Assembly: GCF_024462815.1 (NCBI RefSeq)
Contig: NZ_JANGCG010000004.1
Coordinates: 1 to 64,000 of the forward strand
Reading direction: 5' to 3'
Length of the DNA: 64,000 nt
DNA from: Gemmiger formicilis
Lineage (GTDB): Bacteria; Bacillota; Clostridia; Oscillospirales; Ruminococcaceae
The number at the start of each line of letters is the position of its first letter. Position 1 is the stretch's first letter. This document shows, one piece after another, positions 26,262 through 33,614 of this stretch. Position numbers and translations under genes: made by a program. The notes under the pieces are model-generated. The model did not search any database and was not told the origin of the DNA. It was given only the letters and a program-made list of their open reading frames with translations.

Positions 26262-27932
26262 ATGACTTTTGGGGACCAACATGGTCAGGAAGTGGAAATC
26301 TCGCAAGCGGATCAGAAGTGGCTGGATGACGCTTATTTTACTGCCCAGCAAATGCGGTTGCCCGTGGATTTGCTGCGCGCCGCTTTGTCCTACCGCGTGT
26401 CGACCAAGGGCCAGGTGGATCACGATGATATTCCCATGCAGAAGATTGCCTGCCGGAAGTTTGCCCAGGAGCATGGATGGCGTGTAGTGTTGGAGAAGGC
26501 AGAAAAAGGTGTCTCTGGCTCCAAAGTCTCCGCCAGTAAACGGGATGTGATTCAGGAATTACGCAGCGAGGCAAGCAAGGGTAACTTCGATATCCTTCTG
26601 GTGTATATGTTTGACCGGCTGGGACGCATTGAGAGTGAAACACCATTCGTACTGGAATGGTTCGTCCAGCACGGTATCCAGATGTGGAGCACCCACGAAG
26701 GCCAGCAACGCATCGAAAGCCATGGCGATAAGCTGATGAACTATATTCGATTCTGGCAGGCAGCAGGGGAGAGCGAAAAGACCTCCATGCGAACCAGAGA
26801 CCGTATCCGTCAGATCGTTTCCAGCGGACACTTTGCCGGAGGCTTTGTCCCTTACGGATATCGAGCTATTAATAAAGGTAGAGTCAACAAGAGAGATCAG
26901 CCCGTAAAGGACCTGGAAATCAATCCAGATGAAGCGGAATGGGTCCGCGAAGTATTTATGAAAGTGGCGGAAGAAGGTGCCAGTGGGTATGCCATGGCAC
27001 AGATGCTGAATCAACGAGGGTTGCGTACCCGCCAGGGGGCGGAGTTTCAGTCTTCCAATATCAAGAGACTGATTCAGCACGAGGGGTATACGGGATATAT
27101 CATTACTAAGGCGGCACGGTCGGAGTTTATGCCGCAGCTGAAGATCATTGACGAGGCTTTGTTCGCCGAGGCCAACGAGATGATCAGCAAAAGAAGCAAA
27201 AAGGCACTGAAAGATAAAAATGCTGCCCAAAAGAGCAACAATCAAACGTTATTGGCCGGCATCGTCGTCTGCGCACATTGCGGGGCGAAGATGTCGACCT
27301 TTTTGCATACAAATCGGTATAAGCTGGCTGATGGTAGTATTCGGGAAAAGGTGCAGGCCAAGTACAACTGTTATCAGCGCGGCCAGCATCTGCGGGAATG
27401 TGATGGCCAGGCTTTATATTTGGCAGAACGGGTAGACAGAATTGTACTTGCCTACGCTGATGAGCTGTTCCGCAAGATCAAAAGTGAGCCGTATGACAAA
27501 AGCATTGAACAGAGAATCAGGCAGCAGGATGCTGAACATAACAGACAAAAACAGGCTGCCGAGAAGAAGATCAAGGCAGCCCAGTATAAGCAGCAACGCT
27601 ATGAGGACGAAGTTCTGAAATGTTTGGATGGAAGGAGTGCATTCTCGCAGGAGATGCTGGCCCGACTGATTGCGCAGGCGGAAGCGGAGGTCAGACAAGC
27701 AAAAGATGAATACGCCACCTTATTACAAAACAACGACCATCGAGCTACAGTCCAACAAATCCGCAATTACTATGATGAATTTCTTGGGTGGGCCAACGAG
27801 TTTGACCTGGCCGCTGTTCCTCGAAAGCGAGCTATTTTAACGGAGCTGTTTGAAAAGGTGGAAGTTGGTAGGGGGTATAAGGTGACGATCCATGTGAAGG
27901 GGAGTTATAAGCAGTTTCTGAAGAATGAGTAA
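26262..27932 (+). CDS. Large serine recombinase (integrase/transposase)
   Basis: The 556-residue enzyme has a resolvase domain with the catalytic YRVS motif (Ser47). A Recombinase domain follows (about 200-300, GGFVPYGYR onward), then a zinc ribbon (CAHCGAKMS ... CYQRGQHLRECDG) and a C-terminal coiled coil (about 410-500). This is the complete large-serine-integrase layout used by phages and Tn4451/CTn elements for excision and integration. It follows AGGGGAGGA. It is the only intact recombinase in the island, yet serine integrases rarely leave 56-bp tRNA repeats. It may therefore belong to a nested element. Confidence 0.92.
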   Translation: MTFGDQHGQEVEISQADQKWLDDAYFTAQQMRLPVDLLRAALSYRVSTKGQVDHDDIPMQKIACRKFAQEHGWRVVLEKAEKGVSGSKVSASKRDVIQELRSEASKGNFDILLVYMFDRLGRIESETPFVLEWFVQHGIQMWSTHEGQQRIESHGDKLMNYIRFWQAAGESEKTSMRTRDRIRQIVSSGHFAGGFVPYGYRAINKGRVNKRDQPVKDLEINPDEAEWVREVFMKVAEEGASGYAMAQMLNQRGLRTRQGAEFQSSNIKRLIQHEGYTGYIITKAARSEFMPQLKIIDEALFAEANEMISKRSKKALKDKNAAQKSNNQTLLAGIVVCAHCGAKMSTFLHTNRYKLADGSIREKVQAKYNCYQRGQHLRECDGQALYLAERVDRIVLAYADELFRKIKSEPYDKSIEQRIRQQDAEHNRQKQAAEKKIKAAQYKQQRYEDEVLKCLDGRSAFSQEMLARLIAQAEAEVRQAKDEYATLLQNNDHRATVQQIRNYYDEFLGWANEFDLAAVPRKRAILTELFEKVEVGRGYKVTIHVKGSYKQFLKNE

Positions 27933-28185
27933 GAACCAGACAATGATGATGGTGGCTTTAGCCCCATAAACAGCAGATAACTACCTATTATTGGCGAGTC
28001 CAATGGAAGATATCTGAAAAGTCTTCTGCTAAAATGAAGAGGTATTCACTTTATATGTTGTGGAGCAAAGATTTGAATTTGGGTGTGACTGTGATTAGTT
28101 TGAATCGTTTGAGCGAAAAAAATATAAAATGTGAAACGCTATTGATTGCGATTGCTTAGTATGATATTATGTATGCCTTATAAAA

Positions 28186-28219
28186 TAGAAAAAGCCGCGA
28201 ACACTACTGTGTTGCGGCT
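28186..28219 (-). terminator. Terminator of the leftward membrane-protein gene
   Basis: On the minus strand AGCCGCAACAC pairs with GTGTT-GCGGCT with one bulge and is followed by TTTTT. It ends the gene at 28263-28685. The remaining stretch 27933-28185 is AT-rich with nothing supportable in it. Confidence 0.6.
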
Positions 28220-28262
28220 AAATATATTTGTGAAAAATCATAATCAACCTTCTGGGATGACC

Positions 28263-28685
28263 TTAAGATGGTGGTAAATTTTGACACGATGCCTTGGGAG
28301 CCGATTCTGAACGCAGGTCATCCGGTTCGACTTCACACTCCCAACATGGTTGGAGCGTGAATCGTTCAGTTTCGGCGTGAGCCTTATTTTCTTCGATGTC
28401 GAGCTTCCGGGACTCTATCTCGTCATCGGCCAGAGCTTCTTCGTGTGCCCATCTATCGCGTGTGTATTCATTATCCAATTCCCGCATTCGCTGGATATGA
28501 AGGAGGACGGAGGGAATCGTGAATGTAACACATACAAGGATAGCGATGAATATGACTACGCCTTGCGTAGGCTTAAATTCTTTGGTATACGGTTCCAGAA
28601 GCTTCGATAGCAATCCTATTAAGTCAAAATCACGCGGAACACCTCCTTTGCATTGAAATTTCAATTTGGAAGAACGGTTCAGCAA
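28263..28685 (-). CDS. Small single-helix membrane protein, unknown function
   Basis: The frame of up to 140 residues has one hydrophobic helix (VVIFIAILVCVTFTIPSVLLHI) and then a highly charged, probably helical cytoplasmic tail (HIQRMRELDNEYTRDRWAHEEALADDEIESRKLDIEE). The true start is unclear. An AAAGGAGGTG site lies inside the frame, about 55 bases after the first ATG, but no good in-frame start follows it. No family was recognised. Confidence 0.45.
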   Translation of the reverse strand: MLNRSSKLKFQCKGGVPRDFDLIGLLSKLLEPYTKEFKPTQGVVIFIAILVCVTFTIPSVLLHIQRMRELDNEYTRDRWAHEEALADDEIESRKLDIEENKAHAETERFTLQPCWECEVEPDDLRSESAPKASCQNLPPS

Positions 28686-28844
28686 AGATAGCGCTTTCTT
28701 TGTTATAATTATATCCTACCTGCGGCGGCGTGTAAAGAGCATTGCGTATTAGAACTAATAATATATGTATAGAAAATATAATAAGAAATTTGTGTAATAA
28801 CTACAATGTAAGCACAAAAGGGCGAAATGCGATTCAATTAGACG

Positions 28845-28893
28845 GAAAACAACCACCCTGCGCATCGGTAGATGGACCGTGCGTGGATGGTTG
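28845..28893 (-). terminator. Terminator of the ROK gene
   Basis: On the minus strand CAACCATCCACGCACGG folds on CCGATGCGCAGGGTGGTTG with small internal loops and is followed by TTTTCC. It starts about 22 bases after the ROK stop. Confidence 0.6.
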
Positions 28894-28914
28894 CCTCTTG
28901 GATGGTTGATTTTA

Positions 28915-30243
28915 CTAAAATTGTACGTTTATATCGTAGCGTGCATAAAATGCATACATTGCAGCACCGATTGCAGGTGAACAGATGCCTTGCTCAGAAA
29001 TTTGAAGTTTGTAGCTGTCAAAGACATATGGCAATGCAGAGAACTGGTATGAGTAGATACTATCTAAACAAGTACTTGCTAATTCTGAGAGTTTACCTGA
29101 CAAAATAATTAAGGAAGGGTTAAACAGAGTTGCCACGGTATTAATGGCATATCCGAGCGCTTGGGAAAAGTGCTTTTGAGCCTCGACAGACTGATTCAAT
29201 ATTTCTCGTAACTGTGATAGTTTCATTTTGCGGTAAGTGTCAAAATCAGATTCGCCAAAAACATAAATGCGAATGTACTCCTCCAGCGTGATAGCTTTGT
29301 TGCTTTGTATAAGTAGAGGAATATGCCCAAGTTCACCACTATAATTTTTGGTACCTGTAAATAAACGATTATTTAAAATTAAACCGCAACCAATACCGGT
29401 ACCTAAATAAATACTGACGATGTCTTCGGATTCACCAAGTGGAGAGTTGTTTTTCTGCAAATAATATTTTTCAGCAATGGCTACTGTTTTGGCATTATGC
29501 TGAAATGAGACAGTAATATTTTGACTTTCGAGGTATTCACGGTTACTTGGTGAGATTAAGGTTTTGTAGCTTATGCCTCGCAAAAATGGCAAATTAAATG
29601 ATTCGGTGACTGTTTTGTTTTCTACATCCACAGCACCGGTGAATGCGAATCCAATACCCAGCAGATGTTTTGCTGTGGAGGGGGATTGGTTTTGCTGATT
29701 TATGTCTGCAGCAATCAATCCATTAACTATTTGATTGATAGTCGCACTGAAACGCTCTGCAGATTCTGGAGTAGGAATTTTGATGTAACCATTAGTTGTA
29801 GCGTCGCTCTGCATTAGATATTTTCGCCAATCAAATACAACTGGGTTTCCCTCTGACTCAGCATAGAAGCATAGATAATCTTGTAATGAAACTTTTGACA
29901 AGGGATCAAAATTAAAATCGAGAACAACAAGTTTGATTTCTGATGAACCAATCGAAATGCCAACAAAATAGCCATAATCAGGATTTACCATTAGGGAATA
30001 ACTACTTTTTCCACTTCCAGTTTCTGATACAGCCTCTTGTGCGACGGTACGTAATGCGCCGATTTTTTGTAATTTCTCTGCGGTATTTGAAGCAGTGGGC
30101 CAAGTTACACCTAACCTTTTTGCCAGTTCCATACGATCTAGGCAAATTGCCCCACGTAATAGGTATAACATTCTTGCAGAGTAACTAATTCTTGCGAGTT
30201 CAGAATCATGATCTTGCCAGATGTTGGTATTTAACAAACCCAT
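28915..30243 (-). CDS. ROK-family transcriptional regulator
   Basis: The 442-residue protein has an N-terminal winged helix (LYLLRGAICLDRMELAKRLGVTWPTASNTAEKLQKIGAL) followed by a ROK sugar-kinase-like domain (GIGFAFTGAVD, IYLGTGIGCGLILNNRL, NYSGELGH). The usual CxCGxxGCxE zinc motif after GELGH is missing (it reads IPLLIQSNKAITLEEYI), so it is a diverged regulator of the XylR/NagC type and not a kinase. The ATG at 30243 was chosen for its AGGAG site. It is the last gene of the island and its target is unknown. Confidence 0.82.
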   Translation of the reverse strand: MGLLNTNIWQDHDSELARISYSARMLYLLRGAICLDRMELAKRLGVTWPTASNTAEKLQKIGALRTVAQEAVSETGSGKSSYSLMVNPDYGYFVGISIGSSEIKLVVLDFNFDPLSKVSLQDYLCFYAESEGNPVVFDWRKYLMQSDATTNGYIKIPTPESAERFSATINQIVNGLIAADINQQNQSPSTAKHLLGIGFAFTGAVDVENKTVTESFNLPFLRGISYKTLISPSNREYLESQNITVSFQHNAKTVAIAEKYYLQKNNSPLGESEDIVSIYLGTGIGCGLILNNRLFTGTKNYSGELGHIPLLIQSNKAITLEEYIRIYVFGESDFDTYRKMKLSQLREILNQSVEAQKHFSQALGYAINTVATLFNPSLIILSGKLSELASTCLDSIYSYQFSALPYVFDSYKLQISEQGICSPAIGAAMYAFYARYDINVQF

Positions 30244-30451
30244 TCTATCACTCCTAAAGGAAATCGTATGAAAGAAATAATATATAATAAGTATACGGTC
30301 TTTAGCAAAACAACGCAATAGGTAAGATGAATGAATTGGCGTATAATATGTGTGAAAATTGTGGATTGGAACAATTAGTCAGCATGAGAGAGATAAAACT
30401 GGTAATTCCGATCAAAGTATGGGGCAAAAACCTTAGTATTAGCCACTAAGG

Positions 30452-30507
30452 AGAGCAACTGACTCTTAATCAGTGGGTCCTGGGTTCGAGTCCCCGATGG
30501 TGCACCA
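30452..30507 (+). repeat. attR-type direct repeat (tRNA-Lys 3' fragment)
   Basis: The 56 bases are identical to 321-376. The 5' 20 bases of the tRNA are absent, so this is the displaced 3' end of the original gene. A terminator hairpin follows immediately, consistent with the original tRNA downstream region. Confidence 0.9.
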
Positions 30508-30511
30508 AGGT

Positions 30512-30545
30512 ACAGCCTTACGGAAAACGTAGGGCTGTTTTTTTG
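30512..30545 (+). terminator. Original tRNA-Lys terminator
   Basis: ACAGCCTTACG pairs with CGTAGGGCTGT (one G-T pair) around GAAAA and is followed by seven T. It sits four bases after the CCA of the right-hand repeat. Confidence 0.8.
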
Positions 30546-30573
30546 TTGCAATTTCCCGGGATGCGGCGGACAG

Positions 30574-30682
30574 GTGCACCATCGGGGACGAGAACAGGGC
30601 GTGTCGGTCGCTTTGCGTACCGACCGACAACAAAGCCCCAGTGGGGCTTTGTTAGCCCGCGGGAGAGTCCCCGATGGTGCAC
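30574..30682. repeat. Folded inverted-repeat element built from tRNA-Lys 3' ends
   Basis: GTGCACCATCGGGGAC at 30574-30589 is the exact reverse complement of 30667-30682, and both equal the tRNA-Lys acceptor/T-arm end. Between them are two perfect hairpins: GTCGGTCG with CGACCGAC (30603-30628) and AACAAAGCCCC with GGGGCTTTGTT (30629-30653). The 3' arm belongs to a 20-base third copy of the tRNA end (30664-30683, GAGTCCCCGATGGTGCACCA). The unit could be the scar of an earlier integration, a small palindromic mobile unit, or a structured RNA. Confidence 0.7.
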
Positions 30683-30686
30683 CACA

Positions 30687-30719
30687 AACGCCTTGCAGAA
30701 AGCTGCAAGGCGTTTTTTT
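30687..30719 (+). terminator. Third tRNA-Lys-associated terminator
   Basis: A perfect 11-bp stem, AACGCCTTGCA with TGCAAGGCGTT, is followed by seven T. It follows the third tRNA 3'-end remnant exactly as terminators follow the other two copies. Confidence 0.8.
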
Positions 30720-30782
30720 GCTACCTTTAAAGAAGGCAGGCGCTTCTGCGCATTTTTTCTGGGAATACGCGATATAGGTATG

Positions 30783-30876
30783 ATGGCGGGCAGTGCCCGC
30801 TCCCTACAGATAAACCGGAAGCGGCATTTTGGCGGGGACTTTCGGCTGGGTGGGGAACCCCGCCCTACGTGTTGAA
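30783..30876. repeat. GC-rich intergenic palindromes (REP-like)
   Basis: Two units of the family seen throughout the core part are present: GCGGGCAGTGCCCGCTCCCTAC and GGTGGGGAACCCCGCCCTAC. They are the first such units right of the island. The remaining bases up to 31085 hold no gene. Confidence 0.7.
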
Positions 30877-31085
30877 GGGGAGCTTGTGGGGGATATCAGA
30901 CATCTACAGAGCAAAAGATGGTCAGCGAGCTTCCGGGATGAGCATAAAATTCCAAAAACTTCGTGATTCCAGCGCAAAAAATTCAAAATAAACTGGTAAA
31001 CGCAGGCATAATATGTTATGATAATAAACTGAAGACTTGTAGTGCGCCCTGCGGGGTGCCGCAATTTGTAAAGGGAGTCTTTTTG

Positions 31086-32195
31086 ATGAATACTAATTCC
31101 AAACTGCGCGTTGCACTGTTCTTTGGCGGCGTTTCCAGTGAGCATGAGGTCAGCTGTGTCTCGGCCTCGGCTTGGCTGCGTGCGCTGGGGCAGGAGCCCT
31201 GCGCGGACAAATATGAGGTTTTTCCGGTTGGCATTACGAAAACAGGCCGTTGGCTGGCCTGCCATCCCACGCCGGAGGCCATGGCAGACGGCAGCTGGGA
31301 GCAGGGGGACTGCACGCCCTGCGTGCTGAGCCCGGACCGCGGCGACCACGGCATCTGGTTGCTGAAGGACGGCAAGGCGGAGCTAGTGCACATTGATATC
31401 TGTGCGCCGGTTATGCACGGCAAAAATGGTGAGGACGGCACGATTCAGGGCCTGTTCGAGATGGCCTGCATCCCCTTTGTGGGGTGTGGTGTGCTGGGCA
31501 GCGCGGTCTGCATGGATAAGGCCGTGGCCAACGCCCTGATGGATGCGGCAGGTGTGCCGCACTGCCACTGGGTCAGCGCCAGCCGCGCCGATTTGGAGAT
31601 GAACGGCCCTGTGGTGCTGGACGGTGTTGAGGCAAAGCTGGGCTACCCCATCTTCGTCAAGCCCGCCAACGCAGGCTCCAGCGTGGGCATCAGCAAGGCG
31701 GCGGACCGCGCCGCGCTGGAAAAGGGCGTGGAAATCGCCCTGCGTGAGGATGACAAGGTTGTCTTTGAGGAGTTCATTGACGCGCAGGAGGTGGAGTGTG
31801 CGGCCATCGGCAACCCCGACAACCCCGCCACCGTCCTGACCACCCGCCCGGGCGAAGTTCTGGCCGGTGCGGAGTTCTACACCTACGATGACAAGTACAA
31901 GAACGGCGTGTCGCAGACCGTCATTCCGGCCCACCTGAGCGAGGAAAAGCTGGATGAGGTGCGCGCCGCGGCCCGCAAGGCCTATCTGGCGCTGAACTGC
32001 GCGGGCCTGTCCCGCTGCGACTTCTTTGTGGAGCGCGGCACGGGCCGGGTACTTTGCAACGAGCTGAACACACTGCCCGGCTTTACGCCCATCAGTATGT
32101 ATCCGAAGCTGATGGAGCATGAAGGACTGGGCTATGCCGAGCTGGTTGATAAGCTGCTGACGCTGGCGGTGAACCGCCGGAAGGGGGCGTACTGA
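31086..32195 (+). CDS. ddl: D-alanine--D-alanine ligase
   Basis: The 369-residue ATP-grasp ligase joins two D-Ala for peptidoglycan precursors in the cytoplasm. The N-terminus VALFFGGVSSEHEVSCVSA is the family signature. VMHGKNGEDGTIQG, KLGYPIFVKPANAGSSVGISK (ATP loop) and RCDFFVE...LCNELNTLPGFT (metal and D-Ala site) follow in order. The ATG at 31086 has a GGGAG site. The stop overlaps the start of murI by one base, linking the two D-amino-acid genes. Whether it could accept D-Ser or D-lactate cannot be told with certainty. Confidence 0.93.
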   Translation: MNTNSKLRVALFFGGVSSEHEVSCVSASAWLRALGQEPCADKYEVFPVGITKTGRWLACHPTPEAMADGSWEQGDCTPCVLSPDRGDHGIWLLKDGKAELVHIDICAPVMHGKNGEDGTIQGLFEMACIPFVGCGVLGSAVCMDKAVANALMDAAGVPHCHWVSASRADLEMNGPVVLDGVEAKLGYPIFVKPANAGSSVGISKAADRAALEKGVEIALREDDKVVFEEFIDAQEVECAAIGNPDNPATVLTTRPGEVLAGAEFYTYDDKYKNGVSQTVIPAHLSEEKLDEVRAAARKAYLALNCAGLSRCDFFVERGTGRVLCNELNTLPGFTPISMYPKLMEHEGLGYAELVDKLLTLAVNRRKGAY

Positions 32196-33010
32196 TGGAC
32201 ACACGGCCCATCGGCGTGTTTGACAGCGGTCTGGGCGGCCTGACAGCTGTGCGGCAGCTGCGCCGCGTGCTGCCGGGGGAGGATATCGTCTACTTCGGGG
32301 ATACGGGCCGCGTGCCCTACGGCTCCCGCGGACAGGATATCATCGTCCAGTACGCCCGGCAGGATATCCGCTTTCTGCTGAGCAGGGACGTGAAATTCAT
32401 CATTGCCGCCTGCGGCACGGTGTCCTCGACCTATCCACCGGAGGAGGCCGCCCGCCTGCCGGTGCCCTTCACCGGGGTGGTGGGGGCAACGGCCCGCGCT
32501 GCGGTGGACGCAACCCACAACCGCAGAATCGGCATCATCGGCACGGCGGCCACGGTGCGCAGCGGCTCCTACGCGGCGGTAATCCGTGATATGCTGCCCG
32601 AGGTGGAGATTTTTGCCAAGGCGTGCCCGATGTTTGTGCCGCTGGTGGAAAACGGCTACTTCAATGACGGCAACCCGGTCGCAAAGCTGATTATCGCCGA
32701 GTATCTGCAGGAACTGAAGGATAAGGGCGTAGATACGCTGATTCTGGGCTGTACCCATTACCCGCTGCTGAAAAAGCTGATTGGCGATTTCATGGGCGAC
32801 GAGGTGCGGCTGGTGGACTCCGGCAAGGTCACGGCACAGGCCGCGGCTGCAGCGCTGGAGGACCTTGGCCTGCTGAACGGAAAGTCCAGCGGCGGCACCG
32901 CCCGCTATTTTGTCAGCGATACGCCGGAAAACTTTGCCGAGCTGGGCAGCATCTTTCTGGGCGAGTTCGCCGGGGGCCCGGTGGAGCGCATTGCAATAGA
33001 AACGTATTAA
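32195..33010 (+). CDS. murI: Glutamate racemase
   Basis: The 271-residue enzyme makes D-glutamate for peptidoglycan. GVFDSGLGGLTAVRQLRRVLPGEDIVYFGDTGRVPYG is a textbook MurI N-terminus, and the second catalytic Cys is in LGCTHYPLL. The first Cys motif reads ACGTVSS where most racemases have ACNTASA, so the residue after Cys is Gly instead of Asn. Its start overlaps the ddl stop (TGATG). It is coupled to ddl and followed ten bases later by the DUF1934 gene. Confidence 0.92.
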   Translation: MDTRPIGVFDSGLGGLTAVRQLRRVLPGEDIVYFGDTGRVPYGSRGQDIIVQYARQDIRFLLSRDVKFIIAACGTVSSTYPPEEAARLPVPFTGVVGATARAAVDATHNRRIGIIGTAATVRSGSYAAVIRDMLPEVEIFAKACPMFVPLVENGYFNDGNPVAKLIIAEYLQELKDKGVDTLILGCTHYPLLKKLIGDFMGDEVRLVDSGKVTAQAAAAALEDLGLLNGKSSGGTARYFVSDTPENFAELGSIFLGEFAGGPVERIAIETY

Positions 33011-33020
33011 AGGCATAACT

Positions 33021-33467
33021 ATGGAAGAGAAATATCTTATCACCATCAAGGGCACGATGGAGCAGCGGGGCGACACCGACACGGTGGAACTGATGACCCA
33101 CGGCTCCCTTGTCCACAAGGATCGTGCCTACTATATTGTATACAAGGAGACCGAAACCACCGGCTATGAGGGCTGCACCACAACGGTGAAGGTGGCGGAG
33201 GACGCCAGCAAGGTGTCCATGCTGCGGTTCGGCAAGCAGACGAGCCAGCTTGTCGTCGAGAAGGGCACCCGCCACCTTTGCCACTACGAGACCGACTACG
33301 GCGCCATCAGTCTGGGCGTGTCCGCCGATGAGATTGAGCATGGACTGGACGAGAACGGCGGCCGGCTGAAATTCAGCTACACGCTGGATTCCGGCGCGGA
33401 GAGCTTCATCAGCCGCAATCTGGTGGACATTAAAGTGGATAAGCTGCCGGAACAGCCGCAGGCGTAA
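33021..33467 (+). CDS. DUF1934 (YwiB-like) protein
   Basis: The 148-residue protein matches the YwiB/DUF1934 family, small calycin-like beta barrels: YLITIKGTMEQRGDTDTVELMTHG, YYIVYKETE, and the C-terminal FSYTLDSGAESFISRNLVDIKV. Genes of this family often lie next to argS in Firmicutes, as here. The biochemical role is unknown. Confidence 0.85.
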   Translation: MEEKYLITIKGTMEQRGDTDTVELMTHGSLVHKDRAYYIVYKETETTGYEGCTTTVKVAEDASKVSMLRFGKQTSQLVVEKGTRHLCHYETDYGAISLGVSADEIEHGLDENGGRLKFSYTLDSGAESFISRNLVDIKVDKLPEQPQA

Positions 33468-33535
33468 GGGGCGGCAAGCCGTGAACGGCGTGCTGCCGAG
33501 GGCTCCGGCGGGGTGAGGTCACCCACCCTACGGAT
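33468..33535. repeat. GC-rich intergenic palindromes (REP-like)
   Basis: Diverged inverted repeats (GGCGGCAAGCCG, GGGGTGAGGTCACCCACCCTAC) fill the spacer between the DUF1934 gene and argS. They belong to the same family as the other core intergenic units. Confidence 0.55.
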
Positions 33536-33614
33536 TGCCCCTATACACCGCGCCTGCAATGCAGCGCAAAATTCTACCATACAGCAATCAAAAATCCCCC
33601 ACAGGAGGTATATC

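Larger units (their letters stand above)
377..30451. mobile_element. Mosaic genomic island (~30 kb) in tRNA-Lys
   Basis: The island is bounded by the 56-bp tRNA-Lys direct repeats and is AT-richer than the flanking core. It carries conjugative-element remnants (ParM, two M23 peptidase fragments), metabolic cargo, quorum sensing, a DinG-like helicase and serine recombinases. The short GC-rich palindromes frequent right of 30780 are absent. No tyrosine integrase, relaxase or type IV secretion ATPase was recognised, so the island is probably a decayed or composite integrative element and not self-transmissible. Possible nested boundaries lie near 1436, 13255, 14170 and 16076, where gene fragments are joined abruptly. 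Confidence 0.85.

Noticed and set aside
28056..28160. Short plus-strand frame of about 34 codons starting ATGTTGTGGAGC.
   Set aside because: It lacks a ribosome site and any recognisable feature, and lies in AT-rich sequence between two terminating units.
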